Below, one piece after another: positions 31,101 through 41,800 of a stretch of 64,000 nt of DNA. A program made the translations under genes and the position numbers. Source of the stretch: Hexactinellida sp. DTS-2022 (lineage: Eukaryota; Porifera; Hexactinellida). The notes below the pieces were generated by a model that made no database searches, was not told the origin of the DNA, and saw nothing but the letters and a program-made list of their open reading frames with translations. Position 1 is the first letter of the stretch. Each line of letters starts with the position of its first letter. The stretch lies in contig JAPNXP010000012.1 of NCBI GenBank assembly GCA_028753945.1, positions 496,001 through 560,000 of the forward strand, read 5' to 3'.

Positions 31101-33147
31101 GCTTCAAGTCAATGGAGTCAACAGCTGTAATAAACTTAGGTATTTCATCAATCCCAACTAAAGGCAGGCTACCTACAATCTCACTAACGGAGTCTTCGAT
31201 TGCTTGTTGCGTGTTGGTTGACATAATGCTGTCTCTCCTCATAGCTTTGTTCGAATGATCAGACAGCTGAAAGGGAGTGGAGAATGAGTGACGCATTTGC
31301 TTGGGTTGAGAGTCCATTGACAGACGCCTAGAAAATATCGGCTTGACTTCGTGACTGTATCTCCTGTGTTTGTTAAAAGAATCAATATTTTCTTGGTGCG
31401 GGGACACAATACTAAGGGACCTGCTTGCCTTACTCTCCTCCTTTTTAAGCTTTGTGATGTAACTCTTTTGTAGCTCGATATGATCGAATAGCTTAGAAGG
31501 GAAATCTCTTGGAAAGATGAACTCGTTCTCTTCCGAACTACAAACTAAGCTGGGCTGTGTGGCTGCTCTCCTTACCCCAGTGTGCTGCTTAGTTACGGCA
31601 GAAGGAATGTCATTAAGAGAGGAGAACTGGTGCTTGATAGCCCTCTCGAGTGAGTAGTTAAACACAGTGCTAAGCTTAGCTTTTGGTGCCATAGACGTGT
31701 AGTTAGTCTGGAAATAATCCTGTGAGAACTGAGTGTAGAAATTAGGGTCGTACAAGGGGTACAGTGTGTCTCTTAGCTCGCCTCGATTTATGGAATATTT
31801 TGGGGAGGAGTTAGCCCAGAGTGGATACAGGAACTTGGGCCGTCTGTGGTACCGCATTCCTAACAGCCGTTGTGGTAGCTCCGATGTAGCAGCTACGTTC
31901 TGAGGAATCTGGTTTATATTAGAAGACAAACAGAACTGGTGAATGCTCCTGTCTTCTGTCCCGTGTGTAGGTGCTACTTTCCGCGCGGGCTTGTGTACTC
32001 TAACCGCTGGCAGTCGGATCTCCATACCCTGCACTAGCAACGGGAGTGTGGCATAGATATTCTCTTCAGTAGGGATTTCTACAGTGGGTTTAGCAATATA
32101 AACTTCCTCGTTTGAATCAGGTAATAGATCGGGTTGTAGCTCTTCTATAAACTCATGCTGCGTCTCTCTCCCCTCCTCAATGGCCTCCTCGGACTGGCGA
32201 GGAGACAGGCTGTCCGCATTGGTCCCCTCGGGTCCCGTGTGTTCCTCCTGTCTCGGCGCCCGCGCTGAGAACCGTCTCTTTCCCAGCGGCATAGACTGGG
32301 TGTGTCGGGACAGCTGCTGGGTGCTCTTGGAGGCCAGGACGGACTCCGGGTCTGTCTGGGTTTCGCTACGCGTGGTCTCCAGCTTATCGCGGTCCGTGGC
32401 GAACAGGTTCTCGACAGAGGTGGAAAGGGTGGCCTGTATCCCCGAGGAAGACCGTCTCAGGTGTTTGGGAATAGCACTCAGTCGCGACACATTCTGCTCA
32501 GCGCTGGAGGCACGCACCGCACTGCTGCCCGAGTGAAGCTCTGCCTCAGGAACAGAGATAATGGGAACCGAGGGAATGGGGACCGATAGAATGGGGGGCG
32601 GTGCCTTGGAGGAGCTGGAGGTCTGCGGAGATTGCTCGCTTTGGAATACCCTCGGGGAGTCCGTGAGTGACTTCCTAATGACTGCCCTGAACGTGTCGCT
32701 GCTCTGATCCGAGTCGAAGGAAGAAACGCTGGAGTAGGATCTCTCCAGCTCCTCGGGTGCCAGCTCGGGTGCCAGCTCGGGTGCAGGGAGGACCAGGGAC
32801 ACGCGGGACTCCACGAGAGGATCCCAGAGGGTCGGTGATATGTTGAGACTGGAAGCGATGAGCGGATAGGACTCTAGACTGAGCAGGTCCTGCGAGAGGG
32901 GAGGGGAGCTGCTGTCGGGCTCGGGAGACGCGTGCAGAACGAGACTAGGGATGTCCAGGTTAACCTCTGTACTGGGTAGCAGTTCTGAGGCCAGAGAGGA
33001 GGGGGAACTGGGGTGGCATGGCTTAGGGAGAGATACTCGCGCTGGCTTAGTACGCAAGCTGTATGTGATGGGAGCTGTTGTTCTATGGGAGGAGAGAATA
33101 GCCAGTTTGGGCGCCGGATTAGGCTTGATGTCGTGAGATTTACTCAT
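28156..33147 (-). CDS. TTC6: Long tetratricopeptide-repeat protein, TTC6-like
   Basis: A 1663-residue protein from a single 5-kb exon. Residues 1 to about 650 are low-complexity and Ser/Pro-rich, with short conserved-looking islands (RLLGMRYHRRPKFLYPLW near 430). From about residue 690 to the end there are at least 20 tandem TPR units, with the usual pattern of small and Tyr/Phe residues (for example AMQDFTAALALNSNDTQALL and SLRDFSAAIHYSPASFSAFY). TPR solenoids act as protein-binding scaffolds. The domain layout and length fit TTC6, a metazoan protein of poorly known, probably cilium-related role; other long TPR families are possible, so the symbol is tentative. There is no catalytic domain. 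Confidence 0.7.
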   Translation of the reverse strand: MSKSHDIKPNPAPKLAILSSHRTTAPITYSLRTKPARVSLPKPCHPSSPSSLASELLPSTEVNLDIPSLVLHASPEPDSSSPPLSQDLLSLESYPLIASSLNISPTLWDPLVESRVSLVLPAPELAPELAPEELERSYSSVSSFDSDQSSDTFRAVIRKSLTDSPRVFQSEQSPQTSSSSKAPPPILSVPIPSVPIISVPEAELHSGSSAVRASSAEQNVSRLSAIPKHLRRSSSGIQATLSTSVENLFATDRDKLETTRSETQTDPESVLASKSTQQLSRHTQSMPLGKRRFSARAPRQEEHTGPEGTNADSLSPRQSEEAIEEGRETQHEFIEELQPDLLPDSNEEVYIAKPTVEIPTEENIYATLPLLVQGMEIRLPAVRVHKPARKVAPTHGTEDRSIHQFCLSSNINQIPQNVAATSELPQRLLGMRYHRRPKFLYPLWANSSPKYSINRGELRDTLYPLYDPNFYTQFSQDYFQTNYTSMAPKAKLSTVFNYSLERAIKHQFSSLNDIPSAVTKQHTGVRRAATQPSLVCSSEENEFIFPRDFPSKLFDHIELQKSYITKLKKEESKASRSLSIVSPHQENIDSFNKHRRYSHEVKPIFSRRLSMDSQPKQMRHSFSTPFQLSDHSNKAMRRDSIMSTNTQQAIEDSVSEIVGSLPLVGIDEIPKFITAVDSIDLKLSKSSYDETETALLLCRKGMLLRYVGRLFEANECFSLAIDLEPCYGEPLWYRAIISYVNGLDKPALRDLLTLLYLNPRHGQAYKLRGLLYYGIGLHKNAMQDFTAALALNSNDTQALLMRSEIYEKNGDLPLAMEDLKRTTALDKSNILVIFKTARYQFSKGMYQSAIDNIATILQGEPRNTEALCLRGRCYLMLHAYQESLRDFSAAIHYSPASFSAFYHRACVIRRASPWQAVRDYSTAIVLDTNNANTESILHRAIVYRSLKLYDEAFFDLTTYIKLNPNIAIGHTLIGLMYHKHRKDFNRAVHHLTISIGLDPINAKTYACRGDAYFIISNLKAALLDYSRASHLAPDDTNYHILRGKVLLHMDKLSLAKSHLYYSGKLTPGDWPVKGHTGHSSILQLVVVENFLGKHEEALQLLESSRSVPSYDSLVLLGKTQMKLKNHAGALESLIIARRFLPTGIEPEAKSRKIANILFLQGLCAYSLGRNSKAIEALTESLSYHPQSYETYYYRGLACIKSPHNKRGVLDLNKSLALNTRFFQAYLARAAFYFMEGRISKAILNCNEAIEIESDSIRAYFYRGTLKYFMKSYPSAIQDLSHTISLDSECYLAYYNRAACYSSIGSYIEAIQDYTKAKSLLDSCLHKLSADNIIEAKIIQNRGFIYFILSDYFNALTDFRYVSMQLAKKNKLSEALAIPLNQAIAICLHKLGQVNQAVNYMNLVLELDITCIHGFIGRGNIYVDYMNKPGYQLSKNDFCRAIHLDPTCTIARINLAFLLQFEGKYAHAWRHLTNALESDPTNPHALEARAIICLQMQDTFAATLDIDRALKSKKTPKILNSAGIIYFYSSYPKLAMEFFIAASKLDPKYQLSYFNAGTLLLMNKLYIESEETFSKAITADLPADEQILINRSVARVLLGRKQGSLEDLDLAEEGNPNFSHIFVNKAYHYMLSGKTQLASESYQKALSIGNNNQTVLERIVETLK

Positions 33148-33462
33148 TCTGAGTGCTTAGCTAGAAACATATACATCCCGATATATAAGTTTTCATACAG
33201 AGATTGATAGAAATGAACTCGGATTGTATAACAATATAGACTGCGAAACACTTGGATAAATAATTATCACTCTTTCCTATAACCATTTACTGGAAGTATA
33301 TTACTAACCGACCCCAAAACAGTACATTGTTGAGACATTATTTTGTATCTTTACTTAGATAAATACGTAAGTATAGATGTAAATAATATAAAACAGTCAC
33401 ATACAAGAAATACTTGTATTAGTCATTTAAATTAAAGGTGTTAATTATTAAAAGTATACAAA
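33148..33462. other. Intergenic gap between the kinase and the TPR gene
   Basis: About 315 bp of AT-rich DNA with no visible element; the TPR gene promoter and the kinase 3'UTR should be here. Confidence 0.5.
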
Positions 33463-34536
33463 TTATTTATCCCAATTAGTGGAATGTGCAATGAATTCGA
33501 ATATAAATTTTATCAGTTCTTCAATAGGAGTGTATAGTAAATTAGAGGGTAAGGGACAGTCAATAATTTCGTTAGTTTGTGAATGAGTAAGAACAGTTGA
33601 AGTTGTTGTATTCATGAATATATGCGCCAAAGCTTGTTCAGCAGAAGGTCGCAATTTGGGATCGAAAATAAATAAATTTTCTAAGCAACTTATCAAATTT
33701 TTGCTTGAAAAAGCCAGCAATTCTGCTAATCTCTTCTTCCCAGTTCCCTTATAGTTCTTAGCAGTTTCATAAAGCCGCTTATCTGAAATGGTTTCTACCC
33801 AATCCAAAGGTTCTATTACAAATGTATCCATAATCTGAGTTAGCACATGCGACTTGTTAGTAGAAGTAAACATAGGATGTCTCGCTACCATTTGGTATAG
33901 AATACAGCCAACAGACCAAATATCAACCTTTTGGTCAGCTGGCAAAGAAAGTATAATTTCAGGTGCTGTATTCCACCACGTAGAAATATATGCTGTAGAA
34001 ACCTCGCACACTCTACACGCTAACCCAAAGTCTATTATTTTGATAACGCCAGTATTGTTAATCATGATATTGTGGGGGTTGATATCTCGATGTACAATCC
34101 CAGCTGAGTGGATGTAGGACAGTCCTTGAAGCGTTTGAAATAAAATAAGTCGTATTTGGTACTCGCCTAGAGGCTCTGATTCAATTAATTGTGCTAGTGT
34201 TTTGTCGCATTTCTCAAGAACGAGGTATATGCTGAGAGAAGCATCACTCTCAACTTCAGAAGTAGGAATTAAAACGTTTAATATTTTAACAATGTTTGCA
34301 TGTTTGAATTGAGAGAGGAGAGTTATCTCTTTAAAAACTGCTAAAGTTTTATCGATTGACAAGAAAACCATTGCACAACGCTTGATTGCAACTTTCATCT
34401 TTAATTTTGAATCAAACGCCACACAAACAGACCCAAAGGCCCCTCTAGCCAAACATTCCACATCCGAGTATGTAGCTGGCAGTCGCCAACTCTCCCATTT
34501 AACTTGAAATTCGCCCCAATCATCTCGACAGGCCAT
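33463..34536 (-). CDS. Divergent p38-like MAP kinase
   Basis: A 357-residue single-exon kinase. The start WESWRLPATYSDVE and glycine loop ARGAFGSVCVAFD mirror the p38 N-terminus. Conserved residues: K52 in VAIK, the helix-C Glu at about 70, HRD (D151), N156, DFG (169-171) and APE (191-193). Several key positions are changed. The catalytic loop is HRDINPHN, so the Lys normal for Ser/Thr kinases is Asn153. The activation-loop dual phosphosite reads T181-A-Y183 where p38 has TGY. The P+1 segment is WWNTAPE instead of RWYRAPE, losing the Arg that normally contacts phosphotyrosine. The common docking region is not obvious. Activity is possible but its regulation must differ from that of ordinary MAPKs. 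Confidence 0.85.
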   Translation of the reverse strand: MACRDDWGEFQVKWESWRLPATYSDVECLARGAFGSVCVAFDSKLKMKVAIKRCAMVFLSIDKTLAVFKEITLLSQFKHANIVKILNVLIPTSEVESDASLSIYLVLEKCDKTLAQLIESEPLGEYQIRLILFQTLQGLSYIHSAGIVHRDINPHNIMINNTGVIKIIDFGLACRVCEVSTAYISTWWNTAPEIILSLPADQKVDIWSVGCILYQMVARHPMFTSTNKSHVLTQIMDTFVIEPLDWVETISDKRLYETAKNYKGTGKKRLAELLAFSSKNLISCLENLFIFDPKLRPSAEQALAHIFMNTTTSTVLTHSQTNEIIDCPLPSNLLYTPIEELIKFIFEFIAHSTNWDK

Positions 34537-35089
34537 TTACATGTAAATATATCAGAATGCAGTATGTAATGGTTTTGTTTGGGATTATGCAAATGTATAT
34601 CTTGATAATCCAATTTAAAATACATACGGTATACGGTATTTCCCAGAATTAGAGCCGCCGACTATTACTGTTTGTGCAATAATACAAAAATTAATTTTGG
34701 GAAATTATTGGGAAATGACACATGTTTCAGAAGCCACTCCCAGTTTGATAGTCTTATAATAATTAGTTTTATAATTAATTCAAATTGGGTACGGACTCGC
34801 ACGGATCATATTGGGAGAAAGAAGACATATTAAAATGAATTTAAATTGAATTTGTTGCAGTAAACTTTATTACCAAGTTTACTCTCAATACAATTAATGT
34901 TATATCTTTCAAATTGGAACTCATTTATATTAGCATCTCAAATAAGCTTTTGGAACCTATAGTAGACCCCAGGGATCCGGGTGTCAAACCAAGGTCGGCA
35001 CCGCTTCGACAGGGTAAGCCAATAATGACCGTAGTTGCGTCAGTGTGGGCCAGTCTTATTTAATATCGTTTAAACCTGCCATTATTATA

Positions 35090-35242
35090 GGGGTCGTTCA
35101 AATATTACGTATGTACCAAAATTAGATACCCCCCTCCCTATGTCACGCTTTTTGACCTGTTTGTAATACAAAAAGTAGGGTCTTAAGGAGGGTTTAAAAA
35201 CCCCTCGGCTTTGGAAGCGTTACGTAACGTTCGAACGGCCCA
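35090..35242. mobile_element. MITE with GGGTCGTTCAAA..TACGT ends
   Basis: Left end ggggtcgttcaaatattacg; right end, inverted, gggccgttcgaacgttacgt. It is about 150 bp and noncoding. The same family, with the same internal stretch ctaaaaattag-like and aatacaaaaagtagggtct-like, recurs at 41231-41672. Confidence 0.75.
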
Positions 35243-35246
35243 TATA

Positions 35247-35409
35247 CTGTGGTGTTCACCTAATAGAAATCAATATTACTCTATTAGTAAAAGTTATTTT
35301 CAGTCCCCAAGCGAGCATTTAATGTTAATTCTGGTCATCTAATAGCAGGTTCGCCTATCTGCAAGGAAATTTCGTGAAAAATTCGACTTGCTATACGCGA
35401 ACACCACTG
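35247..35409. mobile_element. TA-flanked pogo/Tc1-like MITE
   Basis: Left end ctgtggtgttcacctaatag; right end, inverted, cagtggtgttcgcgtatagc. TA flanks both ends. It directly abuts the preceding element. Confidence 0.7.
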
Positions 35410-36371
35410 TACGGCCTGTACCAACAATTAATCGAAATTATCCGGATGGACAAAGGTGTGCCTCCCACCCTGGCGCTGCCCTTGTGTCAAACGCATCCCT
35501 CTTCTCTACGAATTGTTTTATTTATCCGATTTATTATATCAGTTTTAAGGGTCAGTGAATGTTAGAAGTTATCCCCCTTTAAACTTGAGCCTGACAATAA
35601 CTCGAATATAATACTCAACAGTACTCCCACCAATGGACGGATATTTCAATATTAGTATAACAACTAAAATATGACTAAGCTCCTCGGTATACTGTCGTAT
35701 CTAGGAGACTTAACCACACAGTATACCTGGTGACCTTTTGACAATAGAGGAATGTAGTACATTTAGCAGAGATTCTAGTTAACCTAGTAATTTACTGACA
35801 AGGCTTAAATATACTTCCACATTTCCAAAGTCCCGACTCAAAGCCTGCCATATTTAATACCTGGATCTGTAAACACTATATTTATTCTCAACTCGAGTCA
35901 TTTGCAAATACTGTGGCTCCAACTATTCCATACTAAAGTAGCTTATTAATTAAGACAAAAGAGAAGAGAAACGCCGTTAGCGGCAGTTTGTTCCCGTTTC
36001 TGGTATCATAATCCCATTTAGTTTTTATCACTGGCGTTAATAACTAATTTGTTTAAGAGTAATTGAAACCTGACAGATCTAAGCCAAGCAAATCAGCTTC
36101 TCAAACTGAAGTACTTGGACCTCTAAGTTAGTTACGAGTGAGTTAGTTTACTGAAAAAGAACTTCCGCACCATTATGCCATGGTATTATGCGGAAATGAT
36201 TAAGTATTATTAATTAATCCCAAAGAATAAAAGTACATGATTGACGTAAGAGAGAAATGTAATGGGAGGGTAAGACAAGACATTAAGTTGAGGCCTCTTC
36301 TAATAACATGCATGTATTATGCAGTTGAAACAAAACAAGCACTCACAAACACACAAACAATCAAAGCATAA

Positions 36372-37550
36372 CTAATCATGGTATTTCCTTCTTGACCCTC
36401 TTGTTTGAATTCTGGTTCTCTTCACTTTTGACTCTTCTATGCTTGTTTCTACGCGTTGGGGAATTTGGCAATCTTTGGTTTGATCGCAATCTGTGTTAAA
36501 CTTTCTTTTCGATGAGGTATGTTTAGTTTTATAATCGGTTTTAGAACGACTGTGGAGTCTCCTGAGTCTGTCTGATATGACAATCTTTTTCAGTTCTAAA
36601 ATCGGCGTGCTCGTGGGTGACTTTGGTTCTGAGTAAAAGAATTGTGTGAAACATGAAACCGGCGATGCTGCAATAGACTCAGGAGAGCTGCATATGGATC
36701 GATCGATGGAAGAGAGGGAAGATATAAATTGTGTCGGGGAACGGAATCTGGAATTAGTCGATCTCAAACTGTACTTTCTCTTCTGAGTGGTAATTAGAGG
36801 TTTCTTGGTAAACTGGAATGTCCCCTTACCAAACCGCTCACAGGTCACGCATTCACAGTTCTCATTTCCAGGCCCAAAGAAATGATCTCCATAGAAACAG
36901 GTGATCTCTTCCTTGGCAGAAATAGGCTGTATACACACGACACACGCGGTGTCACGGCCTGTGGGCCAAAATTTACAATTGGGTTTACAATCATGGTTGA
37001 TATAAGCGGCTGGACCGAGCCAAAGTTGTGAGCATTGTTTTCTAGTCGAATACATAATACTAAAATCATTCTCACCAGTGCGGATAAATGAATTCTCCTC
37101 TTCCGCATTCATTTCAACGATAAAACCACTCAAATGAGTGATGGAATCGCCTGGGTTCCACTCTTTGGTGGCCACAACCATTACACCCTGTCCACTCTTA
37201 TCCTGAGAATACCGATTACAAATCGAATACTCGTATCCGGACTCCGGAAGTAAGACTGCCAAATACCTGAACAGATGCTCTCTGAACATTTCCTCTTGAG
37301 ACTTGGTCTTTGTCAAAAAATAATGTTGAGCCCAATTATGATCAGACACCAAATTTTGATAAGCCTCCTCGAAGTCGAGACACTCACGGAATCTCTCAAG
37401 ATTCTTCATTATCTCAACTGGTTTACCACGTATTTGACGAAATTTCGGGTTCATCTTATGTGTGGTTACCCCCATGAGGGTATCGACTACCAAGCTAGTT
37501 GAGATGTCATCAAACTCGGCCACCAGTCTCACTGTATTATTACACGCCAT
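36372..37550 (-). CDS. KMT5B: Histone H4-K20 methyltransferase, SUV4-20 family (KMT5B/C)
   Basis: Deposits di- and trimethyl H4K20 in heterochromatin. The 392-residue protein has the family N-terminal helical region (about 1-105), then the SET domain (about 106-240). Key parts: VVATKEWNPGD, the family signature GENDFSIMYSTRKQCSQLW, LGPAAYINHDCKPNCKF with the SAM-binding NH (185-186), the GRDTACV block, FYGDHFF (Tyr220) and the post-SET zinc cysteines C232, C234 and C237 with C188. The C-terminal 140 residues are basic and Ser-rich with no clear domain. It is intronless and much shorter than vertebrate KMT5B (885), closer to KMT5C in size. Invertebrates usually have one gene for both. Confidence 0.94.
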   Translation of the reverse strand: MACNNTVRLVAEFDDISTSLVVDTLMGVTTHKMNPKFRQIRGKPVEIMKNLERFRECLDFEEAYQNLVSDHNWAQHYFLTKTKSQEEMFREHLFRYLAVLLPESGYEYSICNRYSQDKSGQGVMVVATKEWNPGDSITHLSGFIVEMNAEEENSFIRTGENDFSIMYSTRKQCSQLWLGPAAYINHDCKPNCKFWPTGRDTACVVCIQPISAKEEITCFYGDHFFGPGNENCECVTCERFGKGTFQFTKKPLITTQKRKYSLRSTNSRFRSPTQFISSLSSIDRSICSSPESIAASPVSCFTQFFYSEPKSPTSTPILELKKIVISDRLRRLHSRSKTDYKTKHTSSKRKFNTDCDQTKDCQIPQRVETSIEESKVKRTRIQTRGSRRKYHD

Positions 37551-38809
37551 AGAGAGTGGGTTTGTTGAAATTCAATATTGACTAGAACCAAGAATTATAT
37601 GAAACAGCTGGCTTATAACTTACCAATCATTATAGAATCTACTCTACTATTTACTACCAACTAATTTAGTATAACTTTAGGAAATTAAACACTGAGGTAT
37701 GCCCAAAATAAGAAGAAATTGGGTCGTGGAGTTAATTATATGGATAGTTAGAGACAATTTATTCCCTACGTCCCTAGTTCTATTGTTATGGGTTGAATTA
37801 GATTAAATATTTCTATAAGGTAAGCTATACAAGTTAGATACCTAGGTGAAATAAATAAAAGTACAAATCTTCAAAGCTGGGCGAGCATTTAGTTAGTTAG
37901 ACATGCTTCTTGAACGAAAATCACCCCGTTAATTAACCATCATAATGATATCTATATGACATCTGGTAATCAGCGAATGTATCGGTATTTCAGGTGATCA
38001 AGTTAGGGAACTTTTTAACTCACTCCAAGTACCATATAAGATACCATAAAGATTCATGCTGATGAACATAGATCTATCATTGGACAGGAGTTAACACAGC
38101 GAAGGTATAGGGACCACATTGTCAACTACATTTTAACTCTGTTAGCTCCTGTCGAGATCTACCAAGGAATTATATATAGACACACAATACCCAAATAACT
38201 TTAATTACTATCTGATGTTCCAATCGATGTTATAATCTAAATGATGAATGTTATTGATAATAAGCTTGTGTAAGTTGTGTTTAGCTATGTAATGGAAGAG
38301 TCACTTCAAAAGTCATTAATTTTTAATCAGTAAATCCGTTAACAATTCGAATATTTAACTCAATCCAATAATCTAATTACCAAGTATATAACTGAATGAT
38401 TGGAGCATCAACACAATTTATATATCCCAATTAATTAGACGGACTAGGATTGGGAGCGAAAAAAGTTAGGATTTTGTCCATTGTACAAAATCAGGGCGTT
38501 GCAAACCCATTCAAATACCATATAGCTCGTACTTACTGGTCTAATTATATTCATTTTAGTGGAATAAGACCAACAAACTACGCTTGTATCCGCTTGTACT
38601 TAATTAAGCTTGATTGATTGTAAATCTGTATTCAAATATTTCACATTTGTTATTAGTAATAATTTATGTACTTATTACTTAATGCGTAGATAGGGAAATG
38701 AAATTTAATATTTCAGGGCTCGTTGGTGTATGCGCAATATATGATCCATATTCAAGCACTATATTAATTATTGACGGGAGTATTACAGTAAAAAAGGAGA
38801 GATAACAAA
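37551..38809. other. Divergent intergenic region between KMT5B and the Ig-TIR gene
   Basis: About 1.26 kb of AT-rich DNA separating two genes transcribed away from each other, so both promoters should be here. No repeat or gene is evident. Confidence 0.5.
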
Positions 38810-41800
38810 ATGCTAATAGGGTTATTATTTGTTTTGTATATCATTTCAATAGATGGATATCTGGCAGCGGAGCGAGTAAATGGGGTATGCAGTATGAAAT
38901 TAAGTGAGTTAGTAAGTCAGCAGAATTAGGATTATAAAACCATCGGTATAATTATCAACACAATTGGTTAGAAATCTTAGTCTGTAAAGATGTTATTGCC
39001 TTGCCTGTAGGTCATGAATGCTCAACACTTGTAACTTGCTTTGTCAAGTACAATAATAGCATCACGATAAAGTGCCCTTTTCAACCAATTGAATGGATTT
39101 ATAAAACCAAACCCAATTGGAAGTATAATTACCAAGCGACCTTTAGCAACAGTTCGTATTTCACCATCCACGAAGTTGACTACACTAATGATGGTTGTAT
39201 TTGCTGCAGATCAATGAAAGGTAAATACCGTAGGCGTATTCCTACTTTACGGCCACTTGTGACATTGGGCACCGTCCCACAAATATTAAATCTCTCCACA
39301 CTCAACCTTCTAACCTTAACCATGTACAATACATTATACAACCTTGATTATCCGAACACACCTGGATTATTGCATAAATTATCTGAACTGTAGATTATCC
39401 GAACGTTATGACTGGTCCGGGTGGTCCCGACGAGTTTGGAAAATCGAGGTTACACATTGTACTTATCTTCCTATTACTCTAGAGATATACCTAGTAATTA
39501 GGAAAATGTTAGAAATGTTGACTAAACTAACATTTTTTGCGATAGAAACACATTATGCAGTTAGATTATTTTTGCGAATGAAATTATTAATTTATAGAGT
39601 TATCCTCTGAATGCATTTGTTAACCTAAAATAGCAATTTTTAAACTTCTCGTTTTAGATTTAACATTAGCCTGCACACATGTTAAAGTAGAGGGCCCTCC
39701 AGTAATTAATAGTACAGGATGGGAATGGACAATAGCTACATACTGTGACAAGCCTACCGAAATATGGTGTCCTTACACTGGATTTCCTGCTTTCAACAAC
39801 ACGTGGGTGTATTGGAGGAATAGTAAAATGAGTAAGTATTCATTTGTTTGGGTGTACCAAATACAGTTGTTATTACCTCAATTGGCGCACTAATTTTTCA
39901 CGTTATTGGTCCAGCATTGGTTTGCATGTACAGTCGAAACCGTTCTCAAGCCGCTTAACCAATTTTTCCTGTAATTAATATTATTTCATCGTTATTATAC
40001 TATTTTATCGGTTTTATAGTAAATTGAAATTAATTATTTAGCGGAGCTTCCTGAAGTCTTCAAAAGCCAAATACATGACCCATCGTTAAAACTTAAAGCA
40101 TTTAGCGGTGATATTGAAGGTGATTATCTGTGTGTTGCGGAAAACAAATACGGAACAATAGGAGGTGACTTTGACCACAATTTAAAAATTTCATTCCTGT
40201 ATCCAGAAGATTGTCAAGATTATAAGCAGTACATCGGAGCTAATCTCAGCCCAGAATACACAGGAAAAATTGGAGGAAATATAACGATGACTTGTACCCT
40301 GCAATTTAATACTTGTTCACGCCCAGATAAATGTGCGGATAATGTCGTGTGGGATAACTCAGTATTTCCACAAAATAGGACAATTAACGAGTCAAATTAT
40401 AACTGTTCAATTTGTACAGGTAACTTACCAATTATATTTCCCATAGATTAAACGAGATTAAGTAAAATTATACTACTATTTAATCGAATCTCTTAGGCTG
40501 GCAATCAAGAACTATTATTGATCTTCAAATGAGTGATTTTGATAAGAACTATACATGTATCATCACAACAGGCAACAAAAGAGCACCAAAACTTGTGTAC
40601 AACACTACTCTCAAGACAGCCTCAATCAACACACAATCCTTTAACGTGATCTCGGGATTGGTACCAACAACCATAATTCTTATAGTTTTAATTCTAACAA
40701 CTCTAATAGCAGTATTCATTGGGGTACGCTACAAAAGGAAAATAACAATGTTCTTCTATTATCGGCTAGCCAAAGAACCACCATATGAAAAAGGACTGAA
40801 ATATGATGTGTTCATCAGTTTCTCATCCAGAGATATAGATTTTGTTAAGGAAAAGGTGAAGACTGTATTCTAATTATGCAGTATACTCTCGTTAATACGA
40901 CACAAGGGGACGAATGGTGTTGTTTGTTCCAAACAGTAAACTATAATTTGTGCTTTAATCATGGTTTAGTTTATAATTAAGTGTAAGTATGTATTAACGA
41001 GAGTCTAATTATTTGAGATTATATTTGATTCATTAATACTCTTACTAGATCCACGACGTAATTAATAAAGCAGGTTATGAAGTAATCTGGTACCCAGATC
41101 ACTTTCAAGCAGGAGATATTATCTTACCAAAGGCAAGGGACTCAATTTGGAAATCGAGTAAGTAGGAAGTTTGTCACTATTTATTAATCGAATTATTATA
41201 ATACTCTTTCACTGAAGACTTATTAAATTAAGGCCGTTCAAACGTTATGTAGTAATCCAAAATCTCTAAAAATTAGACACTCTCATTTCGAAATACAAAA
41301 AGTATGGTCTGTCAGACATTAGTTAATTAGTCTCTTCACTGGAAGCGTTATGTAACGTTTGAACTAGTGTTGTAAGGTTGGGAAATTTCCAAAAAATATC
41401 TAAATTTCCGGAAATTTTACAAGGAAAAATTATTAGATATATCTAGTTTTTTTAATTTTGATAAACCATATCTATAATATAGAGTTGTTACTGTGCGCTT
41501 GTTATTTTCCCTCATGACAGTCTAACTTAAGTAGCACAAAAACTTTGGCAATTTCAAATGAAGTTCCTAAGCATAATTTGAAATATATGTAGTATTTCCA
41601 GAAATTTCCGGAAATTTCCATAGAAAACAAAATTTTTGGAAATTTTACAACACTAGTTTGAACGACCCCTAAACTAATATAATAGTAAAACTCTTGTAGG
41701 GAAAACCATCTTGTGTTTGAGTGAAAACTTCCTTCAGAGCGAATATTGTGCAGCTGAGAAGGAATTCTGTTTTGAAAAGGCAATGGAGACGTTTAACAAT

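Larger units (their letters stand above)
34537..36371. other. Intergenic region with clustered short elements
   Basis: About 1.8 kb. It holds two adjacent inverted-repeat elements (35090-35242 and 35247-35409). The rest is AT-rich with no supportable gene. Confidence 0.6.

Noticed and set aside
35374-35565. 63-codon open frame
   Set aside because: It begins inside a MITE and has no recognisable features.
39337-39610. Open frame in intron 2 of the Ig-TIR gene as an extra exon
   Set aside because: It overlaps a MITE and the flanking exons splice in phase without it.
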